A DNA stretch of 64,000 nucleotides, from NCBI RefSeq assembly GCF_034479555.1, contig NZ_CP140151.1, positions 372,001 to 436,000 of the forward strand, written 5' to 3'. This document shows positions 21,514-31,519 of this stretch, in pieces. Numbering within the stretch: the first letter of the stretch is position 1; every line of letters begins with the position of its first letter. A program made the translations under genes and the position numbers. This stretch comes from Chromohalobacter canadensis. Lineage in GTDB: Bacteria > Pseudomonadota > Gammaproteobacteria > Pseudomonadales > Halomonadaceae. The notes below the pieces were generated by a model. It had not been told where the DNA came from and searched no databases. It saw nothing but the letters and a program-made list of their open reading frames with translations.

Positions 21514-22140
21514 CTAAGTGCGCATTTCCTTCTCTGCCTCCAGCAGGGAAGCCTTGAAGGCATCACGACTGAAGAGACGCTCCATGTAGCTCATCAGCGG
21601 CTGGACTTGCTTTTCCGGCAACTCAACGCCCAGCGACGGTAGCCGCCAGAGAATCGGTGCGATGCAGCAATCCACCAGCGAAAACTCGTCGCTCATGAAG
21701 AACGGCATGTCTTCAAAGATCGGTGAAATCCCTGTGATGCTTTCGCGCAGCTCCTTGCGTGCCTTCTCGGCATCTTTCTTGCTACCCTGCTGAATCGTTT
21801 CGACCAACGGGCACCACTCGCGTTCGATGCGATGCATCCACAAACGACTCTGCGCACGCGCCACGGGATAGACCGGCAACAGCGGCGGATGCGGAAAGCG
21901 CTCGTCCAGGTATTCCATCATGACCTTGGACTCGTAAAGCACCAGATCACGATCCAACAGGGTAGGCACGCTGTTGTACGGGTTGAGATCGGCAAGCTCT
22001 TCAGGGCGATTATCATCGTTAACCTCAATGACATCGACGGCCACCCCTTTTTCCGCCAACACGATACGTACGCGATGGCTATAATGGTCATCGCTGCCAG
22101 AATAAAAGGTCATCGACGACCGCTTGGCCACTACACCCAT
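21514..22140 (-). CDS. sspA: Stringent starvation protein A
   Basis: SspA is a glutathione-S-transferase-fold protein that binds RNA polymerase and affects stationary-phase and virulence transcription. The 208-residue product begins with a GST thioredoxin-like N-domain ([20 protein letters not shown]) with [29 protein letters not shown], the usual glutathione-site region, followed by the helical C-domain. AGGAATG provides the ribosome-binding site. It lies downstream of rpsI behind a strong terminator and upstream of sspB. Confidence 0.95.
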   Translation of the reverse strand: MGVVAKRSSMTFYSGSDDHYSHRVRIVLAEKGVAVDVIEVNDDNRPEELADLNPYNSVPTLLDRDLVLYESKVMMEYLDERFPHPPLLPVYPVARAQSRLWMHRIEREWCPLVETIQQGSKKDAEKARKELRESITGISPIFEDMPFFMSDEFSLVDCCIAPILWRLPSLGVELPEKQVQPLMSYMERLFSRDAFKASLLEAEKEMRT

Positions 22141-22283
22141 GAAACATTCCTCGCTTCAGTTCGAACCCAGATGATAACACGTTAACAGGGGGGCACGAAT
22201 GCCACCCGCCGCCACTCATTAAGCGTGCCAGGAGGGTAGATAAGCTCATACCCCCACACAAGCGCCCCCTATCGTGTGCGTCA

Positions 22284-22320
22284 CGCAAAAAGGCCCGGAC
22301 AACAGGTCCGGGCCTTTGCG
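22284..22320 (-). terminator. Rho-independent terminator of rplM-rpsI
   Basis: A GC-rich hairpin (GGCCCGGAC / GTCCGGGCC with flanking A and T tracts) lies 33 bases after the rpsI stop. On the minus strand it ends in TTTTTGCG. It separates the ribosomal protein operon from sspA-sspB. Confidence 0.85.
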
Positions 22321-22353
22321 TAGCGCGCACCGATGGGTGCGAAGCGCTGCGTC

Positions 22354-22743
22354 TTAACGCTTGGAGAACTGCGGACGACGACGCGCCTTGCGCAGACCGA
22401 TCTTCTTACGCTCGACCTGACGGGCGTCACGCGTCACGTAGCCTGCATCACGCAGCGGACGACGGAAATCTTCATTGTAGGCGAGCAAGGCACGCGTAAT
22501 GCCGTGACGAATCGCCCCCGCCTGCGCAGAGCCGCCGCCACCGCTCACGGTGACATAGACGTCGAACTGGCCAGTGGTTTCAGTCAATTCGAACGGCTGA
22601 CGAACGACCATCTCACCGGTGACACGACCGAAATAGTCGTGCAAGTCACGGTTGTTGACGGCGATTTTGCCAGTGCCCGGCTTCAAAAACACCCGAGCTG
22701 TGGAAGTCTTGCGGCGCCCGGTACCGTAATACTGCTGTGTCAT
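22354..22743 (-). CDS. rpsI: 30S ribosomal protein S9
   Basis: S9 is a small-subunit protein whose C-terminal tail reaches the P-site tRNA. The 129-residue product starts [20 protein letters not shown] and ends [10 protein letters not shown], the conserved tail with terminal Lys-Arg. It follows rplM by 13 bases in the usual L13-S9 operon and is terminated by the hairpin at 22284-22320. Confidence 0.98.
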   Translation of the reverse strand: MTQQYYGTGRRKTSTARVFLKPGTGKIAVNNRDLHDYFGRVTGEMVVRQPFELTETTGQFDVYVTVSGGGGSAQAGAIRHGITRALLAYNEDFRRPLRDAGYVTRDARQVERKKIGLRKARRRPQFSKR

Positions 22744-22756
22744 GGCGAAGAATCCC

Positions 22757-23185
22757 TTAAAGGTTCAGTTCAAGCGGCTGCTGCGCGGCATGCGGATGCT
22801 CGGCACCAGCATACACCTTGAGCTTGGAGTACATGGCGCGGCCCAATGGCCCCTTCGGCAGCATGCCCTTGACCGCAGATTCGATAACGCGCTCAGGCGC
22901 ATGGTCGATCAATTTCTCGAAGGACATGGAGCGCAGACCGCCCGGATATCCGGTATGACGGTAATAATTCTTGGCTTGCGCCTTATTGCCAGTGACACGC
23001 ACTTTTTCGGCATTGACGACGACGATGTAATCGCCAGTGTCGACGTGCGGCGTGTATTCCGGCTTGTGCTTGCCGCGCAAACGGCGAGCGATCTCGGTGG
23101 CCAGGCGGCCGAGCGTCTTGTCAGTCGCATCGACGACATACCAGTCGCGTGTGACGGACTGTGGCTTAGCACTGAACGTCTTCAT
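22757..23185 (-). CDS. rplM: 50S ribosomal protein L13
   Basis: L13 is an early-assembling large-subunit protein. From the ATG at 23185 the product has 142 residues ([20 protein letters not shown]), the same length as the E. coli protein, with the conserved [32 protein letters not shown] split across residues 20-51. A possible upstream extension to 23242 is not conserved. A promoter about 110 bases upstream and a structured leader precede it. Confidence 0.98.
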   Translation of the reverse strand: MKTFSAKPQSVTRDWYVVDATDKTLGRLATEIARRLRGKHKPEYTPHVDTGDYIVVVNAEKVRVTGNKAQAKNYYRHTGYPGGLRSMSFEKLIDHAPERVIESAVKGMLPKGPLGRAMYSKLKVYAGAEHPHAAQQPLELNL

Positions 23186-23300
23186 GGGTGAATCACCAAT
23201 TGCTTGTGTGGACGTCACGCGTATAAGGGCGTGATCAGCCAATCCCTATTTTTCTTGGTTGCCGCGCCCCGCAAGACGGACAACGTTAGAGCGAGCGCGC

Positions 23301-23328
23301 ATTGTACATGACGTTTCTCCGGCCACAA
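23301..23328 (-). promoter_or_regulatory. Candidate sigma-70 promoter of rplM-rpsI
   Basis: The minus strand has TTGTGG (23328-23323), a 16-base spacer and TACAAT (23306-23301). Alternatively TTTGTG gives a 17-base spacer. It would produce a leader of about 110 bases before rplM. Confidence 0.6.
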
Positions 23329-23355
23329 AGCCCGATTTACGCTTTGCAGCAGCCC

Positions 23356-24531
23356 TCACGGCTTGTGCGGCAACGCCAGATATTCCTTGGATTGCATTTC
23401 CTGCAAGCGAGACAGTGTCCGCTCGAACTCGAATTCTAACTGGCCATGCGTGTAAAGCGACTCAATGGCCACCTCGGCGGACAGCAGCAGCTTGACCCCA
23501 CGATCGTAGAACTCGTCGACCAGGTTAATGAATCGCCGCGCCAAGTCTTCCGTCGCCCCGCTCATCTGGGGCACATTGGAGACGAGAACCGTATGAAACT
23601 CGCGGGACAACTCGATGTAGTCGTTCTGGCTCCGCGGACCATCGCATAGCGTCTCGAACTCGAACCATACGACATCCTCATGCAGACGACGAGGCTGCAG
23701 GACACGATGGTTAACGTCGATCTCGGCATCCCTCTCGCCTTCGGCGCCGGCAATGGCATGGAAGCTTTCTCCCAGTGCGCTGTCGGCGGCTTCGCCCCAT
23801 GGATGATAGAAGATCTTCACTTGTTCTAGCGCCCTCAAACGATAATCGATTCCCGAGTCGACATTGACCACTTCGCAGTGACGCTTGAGCAAGTCGATAG
23901 CAGGGATAAAACGCGCACGCTGCAGACCATTCTTGTAGAGATCGTCGGGCACGATATTGGAAGTCGTGACCAACACCACCCCCTGCGCAAACAACGCCTC
24001 AAGCAGATTGGCGAGAATCATCGCATCGGTAATGTCTTTGACGAAGAACTCATCGAGGCAGATCACCCTGGCTTCGGCGGCGAACTTGGCCGCAATCAGC
24101 GTCAGCGGGTTTCTCTCCCCCTTGTAATGCGTCAACTCATTGTGCACACGTTGCATGAAGCGGTGGAAATGCGTGCGCATCTTATCGGCGAACGGCAAGG
24201 TTTCGTAGAACGTATCCACCAAGTACGTCTTACCGCGCCCCACGCCTCCCCAGAAATACAGCCCCAAAATCGCTGGCGGCGCTTCGAAGGGAGAAGGTGC
24301 GGACTTCTTGCCGAAGAGCTTGGCAACCTTGGACTTGAGGCCATCATCACTTGCCGATGGTGCGCTCGACGATTGGCGTGGCGCGTTTACCAACTCATCA
24401 TAGAGCCGCTGCAAGTGCTTAACGGCCTCTTCCTGCTCGGGATCGTACTCGAAATCGTCGCGCTTCAAGTCCTGGCGATACTTTTCCAGGGGCGTACGTG
24501 CGTCCACGGACGGCGGCATGGTGGCACTCAT
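23356..24531 (-). CDS. zapE: Cell division protein ZapE (AFG1-like ATPase)
   Basis: ZapE is a Z-ring-associated ATPase of the AFG1/LACE1 family. The 391-residue product has the Walker A motif GGVGRGKTYLVD near residue 87 and the Walker B region RVICLDEFFVKDI near residue 143. Conserved segments MRTHFHRFMQRVH and HGQLEFEFERTLSRLQEMQS follow the family. Starts further upstream would add 85 unmatched residues. I take the ATG at 24531 with GAGGTG about 13 bases upstream; the ATG at 24519 is an alternative. The gene lies upstream of rplM on the same strand, as in many gammaproteobacteria. Confidence 0.93.
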   Translation of the reverse strand: MSATMPPSVDARTPLEKYRQDLKRDDFEYDPEQEEAVKHLQRLYDELVNAPRQSSSAPSASDDGLKSKVAKLFGKKSAPSPFEAPPAILGLYFWGGVGRGKTYLVDTFYETLPFADKMRTHFHRFMQRVHNELTHYKGERNPLTLIAAKFAAEARVICLDEFFVKDITDAMILANLLEALFAQGVVLVTTSNIVPDDLYKNGLQRARFIPAIDLLKRHCEVVNVDSGIDYRLRALEQVKIFYHPWGEAADSALGESFHAIAGAEGERDAEIDVNHRVLQPRRLHEDVVWFEFETLCDGPRSQNDYIELSREFHTVLVSNVPQMSGATEDLARRFINLVDEFYDRGVKLLLSAEVAIESLYTHGQLEFEFERTLSRLQEMQSKEYLALPHKP

Positions 24532-24724
24532 GGGGGCGAAACACACCTCGGCTGAACGATGAAAGCTGCCATTATACGCGTCATCACGACACTTGCATGG
24601 ACACGCGCGGCATGGTGCCACACTTTCGGGTTTGACCCGCTGCGCCAAGACACCGATATAATAGCCATGCTTGGTATGCCATCGCATCGCAACCGCATGC
24701 CCCGTGACGATCAAGGAGAGCATT

Positions 24725-25183
24725 GTGAACGAGAGCAACATCGACTGGATCCTAGCCATCGCGTGCTTTCTGGCAGGCATTGGCATCGGTGCCCTCGGCT
24801 ACCATCTGCTGAACGCCAACGTGGCCCGCAACCAGAAGGTTCGTCAACGCCTGGCAGAGGCAGAACTGGAACTCAGCCAAGTAAAGGATGCACTGAACGA
24901 CCATTTCGCTAAGGCTTCTGAGCTGGTCAACAGCATCCAGCGTCAGAGCCATGAGCTTGAGCAGCAGTTATCTCAAGGTGCTGACCGTCTCGTCGACGAC
25001 CTGCAGCTCAAGCGTCGCTTGCACCCGCACCAGGAGGGTGAGACGCAAGAAGAAGGCGCCGGGCCACCCCAGATGCCACGCGACTACGCTGAGGGCACTC
25101 AGGGCACACTCTCGGAAGACTATGGCCTCGAACCACGCAAACAGCGCGTCACCGAAGAAGAGACAACGCCGCCGCGCTACTGA
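24725..25183 (+). CDS. zapG: Inner-membrane protein ZapG (YhcB, DUF1043)
   Basis: ZapG/YhcB is a membrane-anchored coiled-coil protein that links division and envelope growth. The 152-residue product starts at a GTG (24725) with a good AAGGAG site upstream. It has one membrane segment at about residues 8-26 (WILAIACFLAGIGIGALGYH), a coiled-coil-like Glu/Gln-rich stretch at about residues 38-90 and a polar, Pro-rich tail. It is divergent from zapE. A hairpin terminator follows. Confidence 0.9.
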   Translation: MNESNIDWILAIACFLAGIGIGALGYHLLNANVARNQKVRQRLAEAELELSQVKDALNDHFAKASELVNSIQRQSHELEQQLSQGADRLVDDLQLKRRLHPHQEGETQEEGAGPPQMPRDYAEGTQGTLSEDYGLEPRKQRVTEEETTPPRY

Positions 25184-25239
25184 GATTAGAATCTGCCAGG
25201 CAACCTTCTTGGACGCCCCTCACGCTTGCCACAATACCT

Positions 25240-25276
25240 AGGCGCCGGCCACTCTCAATGCTCGGCGCCTTCTTGT
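25240..25276 (+). terminator. Candidate terminator of zapG
   Basis: AGGCGCCG (25240-25247) pairs with CGGCGCCT (25263-25270), followed by TCTTGT. It sits between convergent zapG and the Nif3-like gene. Confidence 0.6.
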
Positions 25277-25287
25277 TTCGGAACCGC

Positions 25288-26046
25288 TCAGGCGGGGTTG
25301 TCGATATCCACGAAACGATGCGTTATGTCGAAACGTGACGCCAGCCAATCCCCCAAAGCCCTGACGCCATCACGCTCGGTGGCGTGATGGCCGGCCGCTA
25401 CATAGGTCACGCCCATTTCCCGCGCCATATGCGTGGTGCGCTCGGAAATTTCTCCCGAAATGAAGGCATCGACACCCGCCTCGGCCGCCAGCGGCAACAT
25501 ATCCTGTGCTCCGCCGGTGCACCACGCGACACGCTTGATCGACCGAGCGTGTCCCGCTATGACCAAGGGCTCACGCCCCAATCGTCGTTCTACATGTGCA
25601 GCGAATGCGGCATGATCCATCGGCGACGACATATTCCCATGCCATAAGAGGCCCCGCCCGAGCGCACCATCGAGACAGCCTGACGGCGTGAGGTCGAGCC
25701 GCTTGGCGAGCTGCACATTATTGCCCAACGTCGCGTGTGCATCCAACGGCAGGTGATATGCCAACAGATTGATATCATGCGCCATCAACGTGGCCAGGCG
25801 ACGGCGCTTCATCCCCGTGACCGCTACCGGTTCGTTCTTCCAAAAATAACCATGATGGACGAGCACCAGATCCGCTTTCCAGGCCACAGCTTCATCGAGC
25901 AATGCTTGGTTGGCGGTGACGCCACTCATCACGCGCGCCACCGTGTCACGCCCTTCCACTTGCAGGCCATTGAGGGTGTAGTCCTTGAAGTCGCCGCACT
26001 GCAATTCGGACTCAATAGCGGCGATCAATTCTTGTCGAGCACTCAT
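25288..26046 (-). CDS. Nif3-like dinuclear metal centre hexameric protein (YbgI family)
   Basis: The 252-residue product belongs to the Nif3/YbgI family, whose members form toroidal hexamers with a di-metal site; the reaction is unsettled, and related proteins have been called GTP cyclohydrolase 1 type 2 homologues. Visible family motifs are NGLQVEGRDTVARVMSGVTA near residue 26, the metal-ligand histidine pair LVLVHHGYFW near residue 61, LLAYHLPLDAH near residue 94 with His and Asp, and the C-terminal AAGHHATERDGVRAL with further metal ligands. It is convergent with zapG and divergent from the DegS-like gene. Confidence 0.92.
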   Translation of the reverse strand: MSARQELIAAIESELQCGDFKDYTLNGLQVEGRDTVARVMSGVTANQALLDEAVAWKADLVLVHHGYFWKNEPVAVTGMKRRRLATLMAHDINLLAYHLPLDAHATLGNNVQLAKRLDLTPSGCLDGALGRGLLWHGNMSSPMDHAAFAAHVERRLGREPLVIAGHARSIKRVAWCTGGAQDMLPLAAEAGVDAFISGEISERTTHMAREMGVTYVAAGHHATERDGVRALGDWLASRFDITHRFVDIDNPA

Positions 26047-26148
26047 GGGCGGCTCCAGACAGCTTAGGGAAGCAATGTTACACTCGGCACCATTGTAACG
26101 GCTGCCCCACTGGGCAGCGACTGTCCGCTCGCCGACAAGGAATCGTAC

Positions 26149-27084
26149 ATGCGTCGCTCACTGATGTCGCTCGTCTGGCCCATCATCAGTGGCATCCTGC
26201 TCGCCATCGTGCTGCTCAACGCCTTCCCCCAGCTGATGGGCGAGCGCACCGCCGACGATGCCGCCACGCCAGTGCCCGATACCAGCGCCGTGCGCGCCAT
26301 CGCTGAACGTGCCGATACCGCCGAACACGCGCCGGAAGTCATCGAGGCGGCGCCCCTGAACAGATCTAAAGGCCCCGCGAGCTACGCCAGTGCCGTGAAC
26401 AAGGCAGCCCCTGCCGTCGTCAACATCTATTCGTCGCGGATGGTCGAGCGTAGCGAGCACCCACTGATGTCCGACCCTTTTTTCCAGCAATTCTTCGGCA
26501 AGGACATGCCGCAACGTCAGCGCATGCTCTCTAGCCTGGGTTCGGGGGTCATCGTCAGCGCCGAAGGGTACGTACTGACCAACAATCATGTCATACGCGA
26601 TGCCGATGAGATTCAGGTCGCCCTGCGCGACGGTCGTGAAACACTTGCCAAGGTCGTGGGCACAGACCCCGAGAGCGACCTGGCGGTACTCAAGATTCCC
26701 AGCGAAGATCTTCCCGTCATCCAGCTCACTGACTCCGAGCAGGTCGCCATCGGCGATGTCAGCCTCGCGATCGGCAACCCCTTTGGAGTCGGGCAAACCG
26801 TCACCATGGGCATCATCAGTGCCACGGGGCGTAACCATCTCGGTCTGAATGCTTACGAAGACTTCATCCAGACCGATGCCGCCATCAACCCCGGCAACTC
26901 CGGTGGGGCACTGGTCAATGCAGAGGGCGCACTCGTGGGGATCAATACTGCGATCTTCTCACGTTCGGGAGGCTCACAAGGCATCGGGTTCGCCATCCCC
27001 GCCAACCTGGCTCACCAAGTACTCGATCAGATCGTCGCCCATGGCCGCGTCATTCGTGGCTGGGCATCGATGTTCAGGCGATGA
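26149..27084 (+). CDS. DegS/AlgW-type periplasmic serine protease, truncated by frameshift before its PDZ domain
   Basis: DegS/AlgW is the inner-membrane-anchored site-1 protease that cleaves the anti-sigma factor RseA/MucA in the sigma-E (AlgU) envelope stress response. This 311-residue product has a membrane anchor at about residues 8-26 and a complete trypsin-like domain with the triad His147 (NNHVIR), Asp177 (SDLAVL) and Ser251 (GNSGGAL). The family continues as ...RGWLGIDVQAM into a PDZ domain, but here the frame changes after Trp305 and stops six codons later. Restoring four bases (a lost copy of CTGG near 27058-27064) rejoins it to the PDZ frame, giving a normal 407 residues. It could be a true mutation, a phase-variable tract or a sequencing error. 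Confidence 0.85.
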   Translation: MRRSLMSLVWPIISGILLAIVLLNAFPQLMGERTADDAATPVPDTSAVRAIAERADTAEHAPEVIEAAPLNRSKGPASYASAVNKAAPAVVNIYSSRMVERSEHPLMSDPFFQQFFGKDMPQRQRMLSSLGSGVIVSAEGYVLTNNHVIRDADEIQVALRDGRETLAKVVGTDPESDLAVLKIPSEDLPVIQLTDSEQVAIGDVSLAIGNPFGVGQTVTMGIISATGRNHLGLNAYEDFIQTDAAINPGNSGGALVNAEGALVGINTAIFSRSGGSQGIGFAIPANLAHQVLDQIVAHGRVIRGWASMFRR

Positions 27085-27368
27085 CCCCCGATCTAGCCTC
27101 ATCATTCGGCCTCAAGACCCTGACAGGCGTAGTCATCGCCAGCGTCGTACCCGACGGCCCAGGCGATAAGGCCGGCCTGCAGCCGGGGGACGTGCTCATG
27201 TCCATCAACGGCGAGCCTATCGTCGATGCCCGCGAGGCCATGGCCGATATCGCCGAGATTTCCCCCGGCACACAGCTCCCCATTACCATCGTGCGTGATG
27301 GAGAAAAACGCGAGATCACACTGACGGCAGGCGAACGCCCCGAAGCGTCAGAATCTGAGGTACAGTAA
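27081..27368 (+). pseudogene. PDZ-domain remnant of the DegS/AlgW-type protease
   Basis: This 95-codon frame encodes the PDZ domain that should be fused to the preceding protease: TGVVIASVVPDGPGDKAGLQPGDVLMSINGEPI is the PDZ core with the carboxylate-binding region. In DegS the PDZ domain senses misfolded outer-membrane protein C-termini and restrains the protease. Its ATG overlaps the upstream TGA as ATGA, so re-initiation could in principle make a free PDZ protein, but without a signal peptide it would stay in the cytoplasm. I treat it as the detached half of a broken gene. Confidence 0.8.
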
Positions 27369-27379
27369 GCCAACGCAAC

Positions 27380-27407
27380 ATGCCCCACCGGCGCGCCGAT
27401 GGGGCAT
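27380..27407. terminator. Hairpin between the DegS-like gene and hisD
   Basis: ATGCCCCA (27380-27387) pairs with TGGGGCAT (27400-27407); the loop itself is palindromic (CGGCGCGCCG). It lies between convergent genes but has no T tract, so terminator function is uncertain. Confidence 0.5.
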
Positions 27408-27428
27408 GAGAGGGCTGACCAACCGTCG

Positions 27429-28745
27429 TCAGGTATCGCCGAGACGATTCTCCGCCGAACGCGCATGCGCCGTCAGCGACTCCCCTCTCGCCAGCACCGA
27501 GGCGGTGCGCCCCAGAGTGGCCGCGCCTTCCGGCGAGCAATGAATCAGCGACGAGCGTTTCTGAAAATCGTAAACGCCCAAGGGCGAGGAGAAACGCGCA
27601 GTACCTGATGTCGGCAACACGTGATTGGGGCCGGCGCAGTAATCGCCCAGCGCTTCCGCCGTGTAACGCCCCATGAAGATGGCCCCAGCGTGACGCACGC
27701 CTTCTGCCATCGCCTCAGGGTCGCCAACCGATAGTTCAAGGTGTTCGGGCGCAATGCGGTTGATGATCGTCAGCGCCTCATCACGATCACGGCATTGGAT
27801 CAAGGCACCGCGTGACGCCAACGACTCACGAATGATCGCCTCGCGTTCCATGGTCGGCAGCAAACGCTCGATGGCGGCGTGAACCGCATCGAGATGGGCT
27901 GCGTCCCAGCCCACGAGAATTGCCTGAGCATCCTCGTCGTGCTCGGCCTGCGAGAACAGATCCATCGCCAGCCACTCGGGGTCCGTCTCGCCATCGGTTA
28001 CGACCAGAATCTCGGAAGGCCCCGCGATCATGTCGATTCCCACCTGCCCGAACACCGCGCGCTTGGCCGTCGCCACGTAGATATTGCCGGGACCAACGAC
28101 CTTGTCCACGCGGGGGATGCTCTGAGTACCATACGCTAGAGCCGCCACGGCCTGAGCGCCTCCCACGGTGAAGACATAATCGACGCCCGCCAGATGCGCA
28201 GCCGCCAGAACGAGGTCATTGAGCACCCCGTCAGGCGTGGGCACTACCATGACGATTTCGCATACACCGGCAACATGTGCGGGGATGGCGTTCATCAGTA
28301 CCGAGGACGGATACGCGGCCTTTCCGCCCGGCACGTAGATACCCGCACGGTCCAACGGCGTGACCTTCTGGCCCAGTACACTGCCATCGGCCTCGGTGTA
28401 CTGCCAGGACTCAGGTTTCTGACGCTGGTGGTAGAGACGAATGCGCTCGGCGGCGTGCGCCAGTGCCTCACGCTGTGCATCCGGCAAGCCCTCATAGGCC
28501 TCGCGCAACCGCGCCGCATCCAGCGTCAACTCACTCATGTCACGCGCCTGCATGCGATCCAGGCGATTGGTGTATTCGACCACTGCGGCGTCGCCTCGCG
28601 AACGCACGGCATCGATGATCTCCTCGACGCGTTCGGCCACCTGCTTGTCGGAGACACCTTCCCACGCCAGCAACGCTGTCAGACGTGTATCGAAATCGTC
28701 TTGTGTGGTGCTCAGACGCGCCACATTCACGGCATTGTCAGTCAT
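27429..28745 (-). CDS. hisD: Histidinol dehydrogenase
   Basis: HisD catalyses the last two NAD-dependent oxidations of histidine synthesis, from histidinol to histidine. The 438-residue product has the expected length. Motifs include [21 protein letters not shown] near residue 136, [14 protein letters not shown] near residue 217 and the zinc-site segments [12 protein letters not shown] and IAPEHLEL. It lies 17 bases downstream of hisG in the ibaG-murA-hisG-hisD cluster. Confidence 0.97.
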   Translation of the reverse strand: MTDNAVNVARLSTTQDDFDTRLTALLAWEGVSDKQVAERVEEIIDAVRSRGDAAVVEYTNRLDRMQARDMSELTLDAARLREAYEGLPDAQREALAHAAERIRLYHQRQKPESWQYTEADGSVLGQKVTPLDRAGIYVPGGKAAYPSSVLMNAIPAHVAGVCEIVMVVPTPDGVLNDLVLAAAHLAGVDYVFTVGGAQAVAALAYGTQSIPRVDKVVGPGNIYVATAKRAVFGQVGIDMIAGPSEILVVTDGETDPEWLAMDLFSQAEHDEDAQAILVGWDAAHLDAVHAAIERLLPTMEREAIIRESLASRGALIQCRDRDEALTIINRIAPEHLELSVGDPEAMAEGVRHAGAIFMGRYTAEALGDYCAGPNHVLPTSGTARFSSPLGVYDFQKRSSLIHCSPEGAATLGRTASVLARGESLTAHARSAENRLGDT

Positions 28746-28762
28746 CTCGCCCTCTCGTATTC

Positions 28763-29416
28763 TTACGCCTGCGTCTCACCGCGCCGCGACTCGACCGCGC
28801 GCCCCAGGCGCTCGATCAGCGGCTTGAGCCGCTCATGCTTCATGGTCATCGAGGCCTTGTTGACTACCAGCCGCGAACTGACCTCGTCGATCAATTCGCG
28901 CGGCTCCATGCCATTGGCACGCAAGGTATTACCGGTATCGACGATATCGACGATCTCATCGGCCAGATTCATCAAAGGCGCCAGCTCCATGGCCCCGTAG
29001 AGCTTGATCACCTCGGCCTGGATCCCCTGTCGCGCATAGTAACGACGCGCAACATTGACGAACTTAGTGGCTACCCGACGCCGCGCATGAGTCGGCTGCG
29101 CCCCGACGACACCAGCCGTCATCAACTTGCAGCGCGATATTTCCAGATCCAGAGGCTCATACAACCCTTCGGCCCCGTGCTCGAGCAAGGTATCCTTGCC
29201 CGCCACGCCGACATCGGCGGCTCCGAGTTGCACATACGTCGGCACATCGACGGCGCGAATCACGACCAACTTGACATCGGGAAGGTTGGTATCGAACAGC
29301 AACTTGCGGCTCTTGCCGAAATCTTCCGCCGGCTCTACGCCCGCATCAGCCAACAGCGGGAGCGTTTCTTCCAATATACGCCCTTTGGACAGGGCCAGAA
29401 TCAGTTGCTTTGACAT
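28763..29416 (-). CDS. hisG: ATP phosphoribosyltransferase, short-form catalytic subunit
   Basis: HisG condenses ATP and PRPP in the first step of histidine synthesis. From the ATG at 29416 the product has 217 residues ([20 protein letters not shown]), which is the short form lacking the C-terminal regulatory domain. By family knowledge, such enzymes need the HisZ regulatory subunit, which is not in this window. The PRPP-binding segment [16 protein letters not shown] lies near residue 157. Upstream in-frame extension to 29512 is not conserved. Confidence 0.96.
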   Translation of the reverse strand: MSKQLILALSKGRILEETLPLLADAGVEPAEDFGKSRKLLFDTNLPDVKLVVIRAVDVPTYVQLGAADVGVAGKDTLLEHGAEGLYEPLDLEISRCKLMTAGVVGAQPTHARRRVATKFVNVARRYYARQGIQAEVIKLYGAMELAPLMNLADEIVDIVDTGNTLRANGMEPRELIDEVSSRLVVNKASMTMKHERLKPLIERLGRAVESRRGETQA

Positions 29417-29483
29417 GATGTTGGCACGTCTATTGAACTTGGCGTTCCGCCAGCATGGCGGAACGGGAGAATGAAACCGCCGA

Positions 29484-30758
<1,275 letters not shown>

Positions 30759-31013
30759 TTAGACGCCCGCGTTTTCAGGGGCTTGTTCCCACTGAGACGG
30801 AGTGTAGGTCTTGATACTGATGGCATGTAGGGCGCCACTGGCGATTTCATCTGACAACGCTGAATAAATCAGCTGCTGACGCTTGACCGGCGCTAGCCCT
30901 TCAAAAACGTCGCCGACGGCGACCACCTGGAAATTGCAGCCTTCACCTTGAATATGAAACTGGCAATCGTCGATACGCGATTCGAGTAGGGCCTTGACGT
31001 CGCTGGGTTGCAT
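30759..31013 (-). CDS. ibaG: BolA-family protein IbaG
   Basis: IbaG (YrbA) is a small BolA-like protein that partners monothiol glutaredoxins in iron-sulfur trafficking and is linked to acid stress. The 84-residue product has the BolA fold with CQFHIQGEGCNFQVVAVGDVFEG, the KRQQLIYSAL helix and the ALHAISIKTYTPSQW segment that contains the conserved His. It sits directly upstream of murA as in E. coli, behind the terminator of the mla operon. Confidence 0.93.
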   Translation of the reverse strand: MQPSDVKALLESRIDDCQFHIQGEGCNFQVVAVGDVFEGLAPVKRQQLIYSALSDEIASGALHAISIKTYTPSQWEQAPENAGV

Positions 31014-31097
31014 AAGGCGTTGGCTCCTGTTCTACGGCACCGCGCGCGTGACGCGAACGGGTGCGGTAATTGAGTCGGGATTTCAAACAGGCATGAT

Positions 31098-31127
31098 AAA
31101 GAAAACGGGCGCCGTTGGCGACGCCCG
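31098..31127 (-). terminator. Rho-independent terminator of the mlaFEDCB operon
   Basis: On the minus strand CGGGC pairs with GCCCG around an inner GCC-AAC-GGC hairpin, followed by TTTTCTTT. It lies 38 bases past the mlaB stop and upstream of ibaG. Confidence 0.75.
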
Positions 31128-31165
31128 CTTGCATGTAGAATCCCGGTAGGCGGCGCTCTGCGCTG

Positions 31166-31519
31166 TCATAACGTTTCCGAAGCCGCCCGCATCTCGTCAC
31201 TGGGAAGCAAGGGATCTAATCCCGCCATGGCCGTCAAGCGCGCCAAGGGGGGCGACAGTGCCACATGCACGATATGCACGCCGTGCGACTGCGCGCAACG
31301 CAGCCATTCGAGAAGGACACTGAGAACGGCACTGCTGGCACAGCTCACGCCGGTTAGATCGAACTCGACCGCAGCATCACGCGGCAAGCTTTGCAGCCAC
31401 TCCCGTCCTTTGGCCGCCAACGAGGCAGCGCTATCGAAATCCGCCTCGCCGTCGACTTTGAGAATACGCTCGTCGCGCACTTCGAGCCGGGCATCGTCAC
31501 GCTCGAGCAGGACATTCAT
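31166..31519 (-). CDS. mlaB: STAS-domain protein MlaB
   Basis: MlaB is the small cytoplasmic STAS-domain subunit of the MlaFEDB ABC transporter, which moves phospholipids between the inner membrane and the periplasmic carrier MlaC. The 117-residue product has the STAS pattern VEFDLTGVSCASSAVLSVLLEW near residues 51-72, including the conserved Ser/Thr region used for MlaF contact. It overlaps mlaC by 4 bases (ATGA) and ends the operon. Confidence 0.9.
   Translation of the reverse strand: MNVLLERDDARLEVRDERILKVDGEADFDSAASLAAKGREWLQSLPRDAAVEFDLTGVSCASSAVLSVLLEWLRCAQSHGVHIVHVALSPPLARLTAMAGLDPLLPSDEMRAASETL

Noticed and set aside
23326..23346. CAAAGC-N9-GCTTTG as a terminator of zapE
   Set aside because: The stem is only 6 bases with no T tract and it overlaps the likely rplM -35 element.
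29421..29438. TTGGCACG-N4-TTGAAC, a sigma-54-like match upstream of hisG
   Set aside because: It lacks the invariant GC at -12 (GA instead), and on the plus strand it would point antisense into murA.
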